A stretch of 64,000 bases of DNA from Paramesorhizobium endophyticum (GTDB taxonomy: Bacteria > Pseudomonadota > Alphaproteobacteria > Rhizobiales > Rhizobiaceae). Shown here piece by piece: positions 7,819 to 17,279 of this stretch (position 1 is the first letter of the stretch; each line of letters starts with the position of its first letter). The notes below the pieces were generated by a model that was not told the DNA's origin, did not search any database, and worked only from the letters and a program-made list of their open reading frames with translations. A program made the translations under genes and the position numbers. The stretch is from the NCBI RefSeq assembly GCF_014640615.1, contig NZ_BMHH01000007.1, forward strand, positions 124,001 to 188,000. Direction: 5' to 3'.

Positions 7819-8432
7819 TGGCCGCAGGCGAAAAAAGGCGGGCGTGGCAGCGTATGCTGTCGGGGCGCAGGCTCGATCTGCTCGACCCCTCGCCGCTCGA
7901 CGTGGAGATATCAGACATCGCGCACGGCCTTTCCCGCGTGGCGCGCTGGAACGGTCAGACCGCCGGGGACCATGCCTTCTCGGTGGCGCAGCACTCGCTA
8001 TTGGTCGAGCAGATATTTTCGCGAATCGCGCCTGAAGCCACGGTGCGGGACCGAATGACCGCCCTCCTCCATGACGCACCGGAATATGTCATCGGCGACA
8101 TGATCTCGCCGTTCAAGACCGCCGTGGGCGGCGATTACAAGGCGGTGGAAACGCGGCTGCAAACGGCCATTCACCTGCGCTTCTCGCTGCCTGCGGCCAC
8201 GCCCGGCCCGCTCAAGACGCTGATCAAGCGGGCCGACACTATCGCCGCCTTCTTCGAGGCGACGCGGCTGGCGGGCTTCTCGGAGGCGGAGGCGGTCAAA
8301 TATTTCGGACGTCCGCGCGGGATCGACCCGCAAGGGCTGGACTTGACGCCGCGGGCGACGCAAAACGTGCAGGAGGATTTTCTCGCGCGCTTCCATGCGC
8401 TCGAAGCGGCGCGGAAGAACGAGGACCGCTGA
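7818..8432 (+). CDS. HD-domain phosphohydrolase (YfbR-like)
   Basis: A 204-residue HD-superfamily protein. His51/His59 precede the His85-Asp86 pair in TALLHDAPEYVIGD, and Asp138 lies in KRADTIAAF. This arrangement resembles YfbR-type 5'-nucleotidases and related metal-dependent phosphohydrolases. The ATG overlaps the ygfZ stop, and its own stop overlaps the next start, so the three genes form a tight operon. The likely substrate is a nucleotide, but this is not shown by sequence. Confidence 0.88.
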   Translation: MAAGEKRRAWQRMLSGRRLDLLDPSPLDVEISDIAHGLSRVARWNGQTAGDHAFSVAQHSLLVEQIFSRIAPEATVRDRMTALLHDAPEYVIGDMISPFKTAVGGDYKAVETRLQTAIHLRFSLPAATPGPLKTLIKRADTIAAFFEATRLAGFSEAEAVKYFGRPRGIDPQGLDLTPRATQNVQEDFLARFHALEAARKNEDR

Positions 8433-8947
8433 TGCCTGACATCGTCGTCTCACCGCTCTCTCGCCTTGCCGAAACAGTGCTTGCGCATGGCCCGCGCGAC
8501 ATGGTGACCTTGCTCAATACCGGTACGCCTGTCGAGCGGCCGGACTGCATCGCGGCGGAGCGGCACCTCGTGCTCGGCTTCAACGATATCGTCGAGGAAC
8601 TGCCCGGCATGACCGCCCCGGCGGCGGAGCATGTGGAAAAGCTCATCGGCTTCGCCCATGGCTGGGACCGGCGGGCGCCACTACTCATCCATTGCTTCGC
8701 CGGGATTTCGCGCTCCACGGCCGCGGCCTATATCGTGGCGAGCGCGCTCAATCCGGAGACGGGTGCGGTGAAGCTCGCCACGCTCCTGCGCCAGCGCGCG
8801 CCATCAGCCACGCCGAACATCCGCCTGGTGCGGCTGGCGGACGATCTGCTTGGACGCGGCGGGCGGATGGTGGATGCGGTAACGGCAATCGGGCGTGGCG
8901 CGGAGGCGTTCGAAGGCGTGCCGTTCGTGCTGCCGCTGGGGGTGTGA
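8432..8947 (+). CDS. tyrosine/dual-specificity protein phosphatase-like protein
   Basis: 171 residues with the phosphatase P-loop HCFAGISRS at 87-95 (Cys88 nucleophile, Arg94). A DSP-like fold is expected. Upstream Asp residues near 52-55 could serve as general acid. The start overlaps the HD-gene stop by four bases (ATGA-type). Such proteins in this order are usually single-domain and cytosolic; the substrate is unknown. The gene is followed by a family B repeat. Confidence 0.88.
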   Translation: MPDIVVSPLSRLAETVLAHGPRDMVTLLNTGTPVERPDCIAAERHLVLGFNDIVEELPGMTAPAAEHVEKLIGFAHGWDRRAPLLIHCFAGISRSTAAAYIVASALNPETGAVKLATLLRQRAPSATPNIRLVRLADDLLGRGGRMVDAVTAIGRGAEAFEGVPFVLPLGV

Positions 8948-8994
8948 GGGGATGGAAGCGCCGGATACCTTCCTTTGCCCTGCCGGGCCGGCTT

Positions 8995-9145
8995 GCGCCC
9001 TCCCTCCCCCTTGCGGGGAGGGTGGCCCGAAGGGTCGGGTGGGGGTGGTGACGTTTGCGTCATTGTCTCCAGCAAAAGCGCAAGCGTCACCACCCCCATC
9101 CGTCTGCTCCGCAGACACCTTCCCCGCAAGGGGGAAGGAGGGCGC
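8995..9145. repeat. family B palindromic element, copy 1
   Basis: About 151 bp starting GCGCCCTCCCTCCCCCTTGC and ending in its approximate complement GGGGGAAGGAGGGCGC. The inner arms are GGGTGGGGGTGGTGACGTTT and GCGTCACCACCCCCATCC. It lies between the phosphatase gene and the NAD regulator gene. A second copy is at 17955-18104. Confidence 0.92.
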
Positions 9146-9214
9146 GAACCTGTCGCCCGCAAGGGCAGAGGGGGGTGGGCGACGCGCCGCTTCATCAGAA
9201 CCGGAGCCACTCTG

Positions 9215-10207
9215 ATGCGCCAGCCAACCACCGCCGTCGAGATCGGCCTTTCCGCCGCCATCGTCGCGGTGGAGGACAACGGGCCGCTCATTCTCTGTAC
9301 GCCGACGACCAGCGCGTCCGAAAAGTCCGCAACTTCGCCGGATCATGCGTTGGACGAACTCCCCTTCGGCCCGTTCGATCCCCTCGCCCATCGCACGCTC
9401 GAAACGGGCCTGCGCGGCTGGGTGAGCGAGCAGACGCGGCTGCGGCTCGGCTATGTGGAGCAGCTTTATACGTTCGGCGACCGGGGCCGCCATAAAACCG
9501 CGACTGAGGATGGCCCGCATGTCGTCTCGGTGGGCTATCTGGCGCTGACTCGTTCGGCGGTGAACGGCGGTGGGAGCACGACCGCCGAAACGGGACGCTG
9601 GCGGGAATGGTATGCCTTCCTGCCGTGGGAGGACTGGCGCGGCGGCAAGCCCGCGCTCATCGACGATACCATCCTGCCCGCCCTCCAGCGCTGGGCGAAC
9701 GAAAAGCAGGAACCCCGCGCGGCGCGGCTGCTGCCCCGCCCCACCCGGCTGCGGCTGGCGTTCGGCCTCGACGGCGTGCCGTGGGACGAGGAGCGTGTGC
9801 TCGAACGCTATGAGCTTCTCTACGAGGCGGGGCTGGTCGGAGAAGCCTTCAACGATGGCAATGCGCCCAACCCGCCGCCTGTCTCGCTCGGACGCGCCAT
9901 GACTTTCGACCACCGGCGTATCCTCGCAACCGCCATCGCCCGCCTGCGCGGCAAGCTGAAATACCGCCCGGTGGTCTTCGAGCTGATGCCGCCGGACTTC
10001 ACGCTGACGGCGCTGCAGGAAATGGTCGAGGCGATATCGGGCCGCCATCTCCACAAGCAGAATTTCCGCCGGCTGGTCGAAAGCACCAATCTGGTGGAGC
10101 CCACCGGCACAACGATCACCCAAACCCGCGGCCGCCCCGCCGCCCTCTACCGCTTTCGCCACGAGGTGCTGGAGGAGAGGCCTGCGCCGGGGTTGAGGGT
10201 GAGGTGA
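9215..10207 (+). CDS. nadQ: NAD biosynthesis regulator, NadQ-like (COG4111)
   Basis: A 330-residue two-domain protein. Residues about 1-190 form a degenerate Nudix-like sensor domain (IGLSAAIVAVEDNGPLILC near the start) without a complete Nudix box. Residues about 210-325 look like a winged helix (LTALQEMVEAISGRHLHKQN, then a GRPAALYRF wing). This layout matches the alphaproteobacterial COG4111 regulator that represses NAD synthesis genes. The nadABC operon lies 10 kb away and has a strong palindrome at its promoter. The start at 9215 is the first ATG after the repeat. Family assignment is from memory of the pattern. Confidence 0.75.
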   Translation: MRQPTTAVEIGLSAAIVAVEDNGPLILCTPTTSASEKSATSPDHALDELPFGPFDPLAHRTLETGLRGWVSEQTRLRLGYVEQLYTFGDRGRHKTATEDGPHVVSVGYLALTRSAVNGGGSTTAETGRWREWYAFLPWEDWRGGKPALIDDTILPALQRWANEKQEPRAARLLPRPTRLRLAFGLDGVPWDEERVLERYELLYEAGLVGEAFNDGNAPNPPPVSLGRAMTFDHRRILATAIARLRGKLKYRPVVFELMPPDFTLTALQEMVEAISGRHLHKQNFRRLVESTNLVEPTGTTITQTRGRPAALYRFRHEVLEERPAPGLRVR

Positions 10208-10257
10208 GCGTAGGTTGAAAGACGTTGTGGAAATCTCTCCCACGGAACCAACTGTGC

Positions 10258-10388
10258 GCCCTTCACCCTCGTGGTTCGAGGCTCATTCCGCTGCGCTCCA
10301 ATCGCACCTCACCATGAGGGTGAAGGGTTGCGACGCCGCAGTAGCCCTCATCCTGAGGTGCGTAGCGAAGCGAAGCCTCGAAGGGCGC
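10258..10388. repeat. family C repeat, copy 2
   Basis: About 130 bp with CCCTCGTGGTTCGAGGC, CGCACCTCACCATGAGGG and, near the end, CCTGAGGTGCGTAGCGAAGC followed by CCTCGAAGGGCG. A shorter, diverged member of family C. It fills most of the gap between nadQ and the end of the LysR gene, which are convergent. Confidence 0.85.
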
Positions 10389-10436
10389 GGGCGCTGGGCG
10401 CTTCCATCAAAATAATGGCTACTTCCATGCGATACT

Positions 10437-11342
10437 TCATAACCCCGCCTTCCCGAACAAATCCGCCGCCCAATCCACGAACGCGCGCACCTTGCTGCTC
10501 AAATGCCGGTTGGGCGGGAAGACGACGAAGATGGGCACGGGTTCGCGGCTCCATTCGGACAGGATCGGTTGCAATGTGCCATTGCGGAAGGGTGTCTCGG
10601 CCATCAGGCGGGGGATCTGGACGATGCCCATGCCGGCCTCGGCGGCGGCGAGGTAGGTGATCGCCTCGTTGGTGGCGACGAGGTAGCGGCCAAAGACCTC
10701 CATGTTCTCTTCGCCCTCGCGCGTGAATTCGAGGGGAAGTTGCTGGCCGGTCTGGGCGCGGAAATAGCCGACGACGTAATGATCCGGCTCGATCTCGCGC
10801 GGGTGCTGCGGATTGCTGAATTTCTTGAGATAGGACGGCGCGACGCAGGTGATGAAGTGCATCTGCGCGATGCGCCGGGCAATCAGCGACTGGTCGGTGA
10901 TCTCGCCAATGCGAATGGCGCAATCAACATTTTCCGCCAGGATATCCACCGGACGGTCGGAGACGCCGAGATCAAGGCGGATGCCGGGGTGGCGCGCCTT
11001 GAAATCCCAGAGGTTGGGGATCACGATGAGGTTCGCCAGCGCGCCCGACATCTCGACACGCACCCGCCCTTGCGGGGTGCCCTGCGCGTCGGCGATACTC
11101 GAATCGAGTTCTTCCAGATCGGCAAGGAGCCTGAGCGCGCGGTCATAATAGAGCGCGCCGTCATGCGTCACCAGCACGCGGCGGGTCGTGCGGTTCAAAA
11201 GCTTGGTGCGTAAGTGCGATTCCAGACTCTGGATGAGCTTGGTCACGGTCGCCTTCGGCATGCCCAGCGATTCCGACGCGCGCGAGAAATTGCCCGCCTC
11301 CACCACCCGGATAAAGGCGCGCATGGCTGCTAGCTGGTCCAT
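10437..11342 (-). CDS. LysR-family transcriptional regulator
   Basis: A 301-residue LTTR. The N-terminal winged HTH (residues 1-60: MDQLAAMRAFIRVVEAGNFS, then KATVTKLIQSLE) is followed by a periplasmic-binding-like effector domain (about 90-295). It is divergent from the alpha/beta hydrolase and RND efflux genes, with 269 bp between the start codons. The hydrolase-efflux set is therefore the first candidate target, as LTTRs often regulate the adjacent divergent genes. The effector is unknown. Confidence 0.94.
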   Translation of the reverse strand: MDQLAAMRAFIRVVEAGNFSRASESLGMPKATVTKLIQSLESHLRTKLLNRTTRRVLVTHDGALYYDRALRLLADLEELDSSIADAQGTPQGRVRVEMSGALANLIVIPNLWDFKARHPGIRLDLGVSDRPVDILAENVDCAIRIGEITDQSLIARRIAQMHFITCVAPSYLKKFSNPQHPREIEPDHYVVGYFRAQTGQQLPLEFTREGEENMEVFGRYLVATNEAITYLAAAEAGMGIVQIPRLMAETPFRNGTLQPILSEWSREPVPIFVVFPPNRHLSSKVRAFVDWAADLFGKAGL

Positions 11343-11611
11343 CCCTTCACCCCCATTTGTCGATTCAGCAGGATTTTCATCCGAAAACCGGCATCCACCT
11401 TTCGGAAACCCTGCTTATTGTTCACCCACAGAAACAGTGTTGTGGCGTAGTTGGGATTTTTTACCGCGCAAAACAATACCATCTTAGGGCCACATTGTGC
11501 TTTGCAGCAATCCTACTGACAAAAGGCTGTCAGGAAGGCTGTGCAATAGGATAAACCAAAGCCTTTGCAACCCAACAGATGAATGGCGCGCGGAGGCGGA
11601 GTTTAGGAATC

Positions 11612-12415
11612 ATGGGAGCGGTCTGGACCGAGGAGACACTTAACAGCAATGCGGGCCCGCTGAGGGTGCGCGTTTATCGCGGGGACTCGGGAGCGAAGGC
11701 GCCGCCGCTGGTGCTGCATCTGCATAGCGGCGCGTTCCTGGAGGGCTCGGCGAAATGCGGGCACCTGGTTTCGACGCTGCTCGCCGATGCGGGCGCGGTG
11801 GTGGTGTCGCCGGATTATTGCGATGCGGCCAAGGAGCCTTTTCCGGCGGCGCTCAAGTTCACCTATGAGATGCTGGGGTGCCTCTGCAAGGATCGCGGGG
11901 CGCTTGCGAGCAAGAAATCCGCGCTCTACGTCGCGGGCGAGGAAGCGGGCGGCAATCTCGCCGCCGGGCTGGCGCTGAAGGCGCGGGACGTGGCGTTCGG
12001 CAGCCTGCAGGGACAGATCCTGCTTTCGCCGATGCTCGACCCGAGCGTGGCGACGGGTTCGTTCCGCAAGATGCAGGGCGGCGCGACGGACTGCAAATGG
12101 CTGGACGGCTGGAAGCACTATCTGGGCTTCGGCGCCTGCCATCCCTATGCGGCGCCCGGGCTTTCCATGCGGCTCGGCGGGGTCGCGCCTGCGCTGGTGG
12201 TGACGGCGGAGGACGACCCGATGCGCGACGAAAGCCTGAACTATGCACGGCGCCTGCGGGAGGCGGGCGTTATGGTTCAGGAACATGTTCTGGCCGGAAA
12301 GACGGGATGGCCCATCGCTTATTGCGAGTGCCCGAGCGTCCGTCCGCCATGGGGGGAGACGATCTGCGACTATTTCAAGGCGTTTTTCCAGGAGACGGGA
12401 GCCCTCCCTCAATAA
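11612..12415 (+). CDS. alpha/beta hydrolase fold-3 protein lacking catalytic Ser
   Basis: 267 residues with the hormone-sensitive-lipase-type alpha/beta hydrolase fold. Key motifs are altered. The oxyanion motif HGGG is HLHSGAF (36-42). The nucleophile elbow GDSAGGN is GEEAGGN (109-115), so the Ser is Glu111. The segment expected to hold the catalytic His reads LAGKTGWP. The DDPMRDE acid region (201-207) remains. It is therefore probably not an esterase but a binding or regulatory protein. I prefer the ATG at 11612 (TTTAGGAATC upstream) over 11579. It precedes the RND adaptor gene by 47 bp. Confidence 0.8.
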   Translation: MGAVWTEETLNSNAGPLRVRVYRGDSGAKAPPLVLHLHSGAFLEGSAKCGHLVSTLLADAGAVVVSPDYCDAAKEPFPAALKFTYEMLGCLCKDRGALASKKSALYVAGEEAGGNLAAGLALKARDVAFGSLQGQILLSPMLDPSVATGSFRKMQGGATDCKWLDGWKHYLGFGACHPYAAPGLSMRLGGVAPALVVTAEDDPMRDESLNYARRLREAGVMVQEHVLAGKTGWPIAYCECPSVRPPWGETICDYFKAFFQETGALPQ

Positions 12416-12462
12416 CCATTCTCAACCTGTACCGGCCGTAGCGCCGATCACGGAGATCACAC

Positions 12463-13680
12463 ATGACTAAGACTGCCCCCAGCCGGCTCCTCTGGAGCGC
12501 CGGCCTGATCCTTCTCGCGTCCGTTTCCGGCGTGGCGCTCTACACCAACCTCCCCGGCGGCGGCGCGCAGGCCGAAACCAGCGAGGCGGCGCCGGAAGCC
12601 GCCCCCGCCATTCCCGTCTCCGTCGCCGCCGTCGAGGCGCGCGACGTCACCCTCTGGCGGGAATTCTCCGGCCGGCTCGAAGCGGTCGACCGCGTGCAGC
12701 TTCGCTCGCGCGTCGCCGGAGCAATCCAGGCGGTGCATTTCCGCGAGGGCGCGCTGGTGAAGCAAGGCGACTTGCTCGTCAGCATCGACCCCGCGCCCTT
12801 CCAGGCGGCGGTGGCGCAGGCCCAAGCCCAGGTGGAAGCGGCCAAGGCGCGGGTGGAACTCGCGCGGCTCGAACTGGAACGCGGGCGCAAGCTCGTCGCC
12901 TCGCGCACCGTCTCGCAAAGCGACCTCGACCAGCGCATGACCACGGCGCATGAGGCGGAAGCCTCGCTGCGGTCCGCGGAAGCCGCGCTGCAGGCGGCGA
13001 AGCTCGACCTCGGCTACACGGAAATCCGCGCTCCCATCTCGGGCCGCGCCGGCAGGTTCGAGATCACGCCCGGCAATCTGGTGGCGGCGGGCTCCGCCTC
13101 GCCGGTGCTGACCACGCTGGTCTCCGCCGACCCCATCTATGCCAGCTTCGATGTCAGCGAGGAGTTCGTGGCGAAGGCGCTTGCCGAACTTCCAGCCAGC
13201 GAAAGCGGTGCGCCGGCGGTCGAGCGGATTCCGGTGCGGATCGCCACATCCGGTCAGACCGGAAAGCCGATCGAGGGTCACTTGCAGCTCATCAACAATG
13301 AGGTGGACACGGCCAGCGGCACGGTGCGCGTCCGCGCGGTGCTCGACAACAAGGACGGCAGGCTGATCCCCGGCCAGTTCGCCCGCATCGAAATGGGCGA
13401 GCCGAAGCCGGAGCGCCAGTTGCTCATCAGCGAACGGGCGATCGGCACCGACCAGGACAAGAAATTCGTCCTCGTCGTCGGCGCCGACAACAAGATTGCC
13501 TATCGCGAGGTGAAACTGGGCGAGGCGGCCGAAGGCCTGCGGATTGTCCAGAGCGGCCTCGAGCCGGGCGAGCGCGTCGTCGTCAACGGCCTGCAGCGGG
13601 TGCGCCCCGGCGCGCTGATCGAGCCGCAGATGGTGGCGATGACGACCAGCGAGCAGCCGCTGGCGACGGCGCAGAGGTAA
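12463..13680 (+). CDS. RND efflux periplasmic adaptor (membrane fusion protein)
   Basis: A 405-residue HlyD/AcrA-type adaptor. An N-terminal signal anchor (residues 8-25) has no lipobox Cys. A barrel-sandwich (lipoyl) half near RVQLRSRVAGAIQAVHFREG is followed by a long coiled-coil hairpin (about 115-180: AAVAQAQAQVEAAKARVELA onward). The second lipoyl half then follows, with beta-barrel and membrane-proximal domains. It links the inner-membrane pump to an outer-membrane channel. The pump gene follows 307 bp downstream, with a family A repeat between them. No TolC-type gene is in the window. Confidence 0.95.
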   Translation: MTKTAPSRLLWSAGLILLASVSGVALYTNLPGGGAQAETSEAAPEAAPAIPVSVAAVEARDVTLWREFSGRLEAVDRVQLRSRVAGAIQAVHFREGALVKQGDLLVSIDPAPFQAAVAQAQAQVEAAKARVELARLELERGRKLVASRTVSQSDLDQRMTTAHEAEASLRSAEAALQAAKLDLGYTEIRAPISGRAGRFEITPGNLVAAGSASPVLTTLVSADPIYASFDVSEEFVAKALAELPASESGAPAVERIPVRIATSGQTGKPIEGHLQLINNEVDTASGTVRVRAVLDNKDGRLIPGQFARIEMGEPKPERQLLISERAIGTDQDKKFVLVVGADNKIAYREVKLGEAAEGLRIVQSGLEPGERVVVNGLQRVRPGALIEPQMVAMTTSEQPLATAQR

Positions 13681-13707
13681 AGGACTCAGTTGGGCGTCTG
13701 GCGCTCA

Positions 13708-13863
13708 CCCCCCTCTGCCCTGCCGGGCATCTCCCCCACAAGGGGGGAGATCATCCTTCATAGACGCTCCCGCCAATCGCGGACCGTTGCAGGATGGGGG
13801 CCAAAGCCCGTGTCAGCCAATCTCCCCCCTTGTGGGGGAGATGTCCGGCAGGACAGAGGGGGG
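13708..13863. repeat. family A palindromic element, copy 2
   Basis: 156 bp with the standard CCCCCCTCTG...CAGAGGGGGG ends and CTC/GAG flanks just outside. It separates the adaptor and pump genes of the RND operon, so any transcript of the operon must carry this large hairpin. It could tune relative expression of the two genes. Confidence 0.95.
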
Positions 13864-13987
13864 TGAGCGACGGCTCCGCCAAGCGATACCTCGTCAGAAT
13901 TCCTAACAAACATGGCAACGGCGGAAACAACCCTTCCGCCGTCGCTCTCTCTTTCTCTCAGAAATCACACTCCCAGAGGGACGTGAC

Positions 13988-16900
13988 ATGAACTTTTCCA
14001 AATTCTTTGTGGACCGTCCCGTCTTTGCGGGCGTGCTGTCGGTCCTGATCGTGGTGGCGGGGCTTTTGGGCCTGCGCGCACTGCCGATCTCCGAATACCC
14101 GGAAGTGGTGCCGCCATCCGTGGTGGTGCGCGCGCAATATCCGGGTGCCAGTCCGCGCGTCATCGCCGAGACGGTGGCGACGCCCATCGAGGAAGCCATC
14201 AACGGCGTCGAGGACATGCTCTATATGGAGAGCCAGGGCACGGCGGATGGCGTGATGACGCTGACGGTGACCTTCAAGCTCGGCACCGACCCGGACAAGG
14301 CACAGCAGCTGGTGCAGAACCGCGTCAGCCAGGCTGAGCCACGGCTTCCGGCGGAAGTGCGCAGCCTCGGCGTCACCACGGTGAAAAGCTCGCCGAACCT
14401 GACCATGGTGGTGCATCTGCTTTCGCCTAATGACCGCTATGACATCACTTACCTGCGCAATTACGCGGTCTTGAATGTCAAGGACCGCCTGGCCCGCATC
14501 AACGGTGTCGGGCAGGTGCAGATATTCGGCGGCGGCGACTATTCCATGCGCATCTGGCTCGACCCGCAAAAGGTGGCAGAGCGTGGCCTTTCGGCCAGCG
14601 ATGTCGTCCAGGCGGTGCGCGAACAGAATGTCCAGGCGGCGGCAGGCGCCATCGGCGCTTCGCCGGGCCTTCCGGGCCTCGATCTTCAGCTCTCCGTCAA
14701 CGCGCAAGGGCGTCTCAAGACCGTCGAGGATTTCGGCGATATCATCATCAAGACCGGGGCGAATGGCGAGATCACGCGTCTGAAGGATGTCGCGCGCATC
14801 GAGCTCGGCGCGTCCGAATATTCGCTGCGCTCGCTGCTCGACAACAAGGCAGCGGTGGGCATGGGTATCTTCCAGGCGCCGAACTCCAACGCGATCCAGA
14901 TATCGGACGATATCCGCAAGGTGATGGAGGAAGTGCAGAAGACCATGCCGGAAGGCGTGAAATACGAGATTGCGTATGACACGACGCAGTTCGTCCGCGC
15001 CTCCATCGACGCGGTGGTGCATACGCTGCTCGAAGCCGTCGCGCTGGTGGTGCTGGTCGTCATCGTGTTCCTCCAGACATGGCGCGCCTCGATCATCCCG
15101 CTCGTCGCCGTGCCGGTGTCGATCGTCGGCACATTCGCGGTGATGTATGTCTTCGGCTTCTCCATCAACGCGCTCAGCCTGTTCGGCCTCGTGCTCGCCA
15201 TCGGCATCGTTGTCGACGACGCCATCGTGGTGGTGGAAAATGTCGAGCGCAATATCGAGGAAGGCCTGTCCCCGCGCGAAGCGACCTATCGCGCCATGCG
15301 TGAGGTTTCCGGCCCGATCATCGCGATTGCGCTGGTGCTGGTGGCGGTGTTCGTGCCGCTCGCCTTTACCTCGGGCCTTACCGGCCAATTCTACCGCCAG
15401 TTCGCACTCACCATCGCGATCTCGACGGTCATCTCGGCCTTCAACTCGCTGACGCTTTCCCCGGCGCTGGCGGCCTTGCTGCTGCGCGGCCATGACGCGC
15501 CGAAGGATTGGCTCACCCGTCTCATGGACGGAGTGTTCGGCTGGTTCTTCCGCGGCTTCAACCGCGCCTTCGGCGCCGGCTCCAACGGCTATAGCCGTGG
15601 TGTGCGGGGCATCCTCTCGCGCAAGACCATCATCATGGGGCTTTACCTCGTGCTGGTCGGTCTTACCTTCGTGATGTTCAACAAGGTGCCGGGCGGTTTC
15701 GTGCCGGGGCAGGACAAGCAGTATCTCGTCGGCTTCGCGCAATTGCCTGATGGGGCGACGCTGGACCGTACCGATGCCGTCATCCGGAAAATGAGCGACA
15801 TTGCCGCCAAGCAGCCGGGCGTCGAGACGACCCTTGGCTTCCCGGGCCTGTCGATCAATGGCTTCACCAATTCAGCGAATGCGGGCATCGTGTTCGTGAT
15901 GCTGAAACCTTTCGAGGAGCGTGAAGGCCCGGCGCTTTCGGGCAACGCCATCGCCATGCAGCTGAACCAGCAGTTCGCGGGCATCCAGGATGCGTTCATC
16001 GCCATGTTCCCGCCGCCGCCGGTGATGGGACTTGGCACGATCGGCGGCTTCAAGCTGCAGATCGAGGACCGCAACGGCCTTGGCTATGAAGCGCTTGATC
16101 AGGCAACCAAGGCGTTCCTCGGCAAGGCCTATCAGACGCCGGAACTGGCCGGGCTGTTCTCCAGCTACCAGATCAACGTGCCGCAGCTCTATGCCGATAT
16201 CGACCGCGCCAAGGCGCATCAGCTCGGCGTGGCAGTGACGGATGTGTTTGAAACGCTGCAGATCTATCTGGGCTCGCTCTATGTGAACGACTTCAACCAG
16301 TTCGGCCGAACCTATTCCGTCCGGATGCAGGCCGACGCGCCCTATCGCGCCCGGGCCGAGGATATCGGCAAGCTGAAGGTACGCTCGGCTTCGGGCGAGA
16401 TGATCCCGCTCGCGGTGCTGCTCAATGTCGAGCAGAGCGCCGGGTCCGAGCGCACGATCCGCTATAACGGCTTCCTCTCCGCCGATATCAATGGCGGCCC
16501 CGCGCCGGGCTATTCGTCCGGACAGGCGCAGGACGCGATCGAGAGGATTGCACAGGAGACGCTGCCTCCCGGCATCAGCTTCGAGTGGACGGACCTGACC
16601 TATCAGCAGATCCTTGCCGGCAACTCGAACCTCATCATCTTCCCGCTTGCCATCCTGCTCGTGTTCCTGGTGCTGGCGGCGCAATATGAAAGTCTCGCCC
16701 TGCCCTTCGCCATCATCATGATCGTGCCGATGGGGCTTCTGGCGGCGATGACCGGGGTATGGCTCAGCCATGGCGACAACAACATCTTCACCCAGATCGG
16801 GTTGATCGTGCTGGTGGGCCTATCGGCGAAGAACGCCATCCTGATCGTCGAGTTCGCTCGAGAACTCGAGTTCGCGGGGATGTCGCCGAAGGATGCCGCG

Positions 16901-17200
16901 GTGGAAGCGAGCCGGATGCGTCTGCGCCCGATCCTGATGACGTCGATGGCGTTCATCATGGGCGTGGTGCCGCTGGTGCTCTCGACAGGTGCGGGTGCGG
17001 AAATGCGCCAGGCCATGGGCATCGCCGTCTTCGCCGGCATGATCGGCGTCACCGCCTTCGGCATCTTCCTGACGCCGGTGTTCTATGTGCTCCTGCGAGC
17101 CCTCAGCGGAAACAAGCCGCTGAAGCACACCGGCGACGGGACGATCCCAATCCCGCCGGAAGCCGGAGGGCATGCGCCGGTGACGCAGAAGGCGCACTAA
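13988..17200 (+). CDS. RND multidrug efflux permease (HAE-1 type)
   Basis: A 1070-residue inner-membrane proton antiporter of the AcrB/MexF/BepE type. TM1 starts at FFVDRPVFAGVLSVLIVVAG; a large periplasmic loop follows. TM4 carries the proton-relay pair Asp410-Asp411 in GIVVDDAIVVVENVER. The second half repeats the fold, with TM helices clustered near residues 875-1050. An excellent ribosome site (AGAGGGACGTGAC) precedes the ATG. It would export hydrophobic or amphiphilic drugs with the adaptor encoded upstream. A strong terminator follows the gene. Confidence 0.97.
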   Translation: MNFSKFFVDRPVFAGVLSVLIVVAGLLGLRALPISEYPEVVPPSVVVRAQYPGASPRVIAETVATPIEEAINGVEDMLYMESQGTADGVMTLTVTFKLGTDPDKAQQLVQNRVSQAEPRLPAEVRSLGVTTVKSSPNLTMVVHLLSPNDRYDITYLRNYAVLNVKDRLARINGVGQVQIFGGGDYSMRIWLDPQKVAERGLSASDVVQAVREQNVQAAAGAIGASPGLPGLDLQLSVNAQGRLKTVEDFGDIIIKTGANGEITRLKDVARIELGASEYSLRSLLDNKAAVGMGIFQAPNSNAIQISDDIRKVMEEVQKTMPEGVKYEIAYDTTQFVRASIDAVVHTLLEAVALVVLVVIVFLQTWRASIIPLVAVPVSIVGTFAVMYVFGFSINALSLFGLVLAIGIVVDDAIVVVENVERNIEEGLSPREATYRAMREVSGPIIAIALVLVAVFVPLAFTSGLTGQFYRQFALTIAISTVISAFNSLTLSPALAALLLRGHDAPKDWLTRLMDGVFGWFFRGFNRAFGAGSNGYSRGVRGILSRKTIIMGLYLVLVGLTFVMFNKVPGGFVPGQDKQYLVGFAQLPDGATLDRTDAVIRKMSDIAAKQPGVETTLGFPGLSINGFTNSANAGIVFVMLKPFEEREGPALSGNAIAMQLNQQFAGIQDAFIAMFPPPPVMGLGTIGGFKLQIEDRNGLGYEALDQATKAFLGKAYQTPELAGLFSSYQINVPQLYADIDRAKAHQLGVAVTDVFETLQIYLGSLYVNDFNQFGRTYSVRMQADAPYRARAEDIGKLKVRSASGEMIPLAVLLNVEQSAGSERTIRYNGFLSADINGGPAPGYSSGQAQDAIERIAQETLPPGISFEWTDLTYQQILAGNSNLIIFPLAILLVFLVLAAQYESLALPFAIIMIVPMGLLAAMTGVWLSHGDNNIFTQIGLIVLVGLSAKNAILIVEFARELEFAGMSPKDAAVEASRMRLRPILMTSMAFIMGVVPLVLSTGAGAEMRQAMGIAVFAGMIGVTAFGIFLTPVFYVLLRALSGNKPLKHTGDGTIPIPPEAGGHAPVTQKAH

Positions 17201-17209
17201 GAGAAGAAG

Positions 17210-17240
17210 CCCCGCGGATGGGAACATCCGCGGGGTTTTT
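17210..17240 (+). terminator. rho-independent terminator after RND pump
   Basis: CCCCGCGGATG (17210-17220), loop GGAA, CATCCGCGGGG, then TTTTTGTTTT. An 11-bp perfect stem with a T run, 9 bases after the pump stop codon. Confidence 0.95.
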
Positions 17241-17279
17241 GTTTTGACTATAGCGGTTCTTATTTTGGGGGAATCAGCG

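Noticed and set aside
13958-15742. 594-codon frame antisense to the RND pump gene
   Set aside because: Composition is that of a shadow frame of high-G+C coding DNA (His/Asp/Arg/Glu-rich), and the plus-strand RND pump is unambiguous. The other very long antisense frames (for example opposite rsh, amn, porin copy 3 and nadC) were rejected for the same reason.
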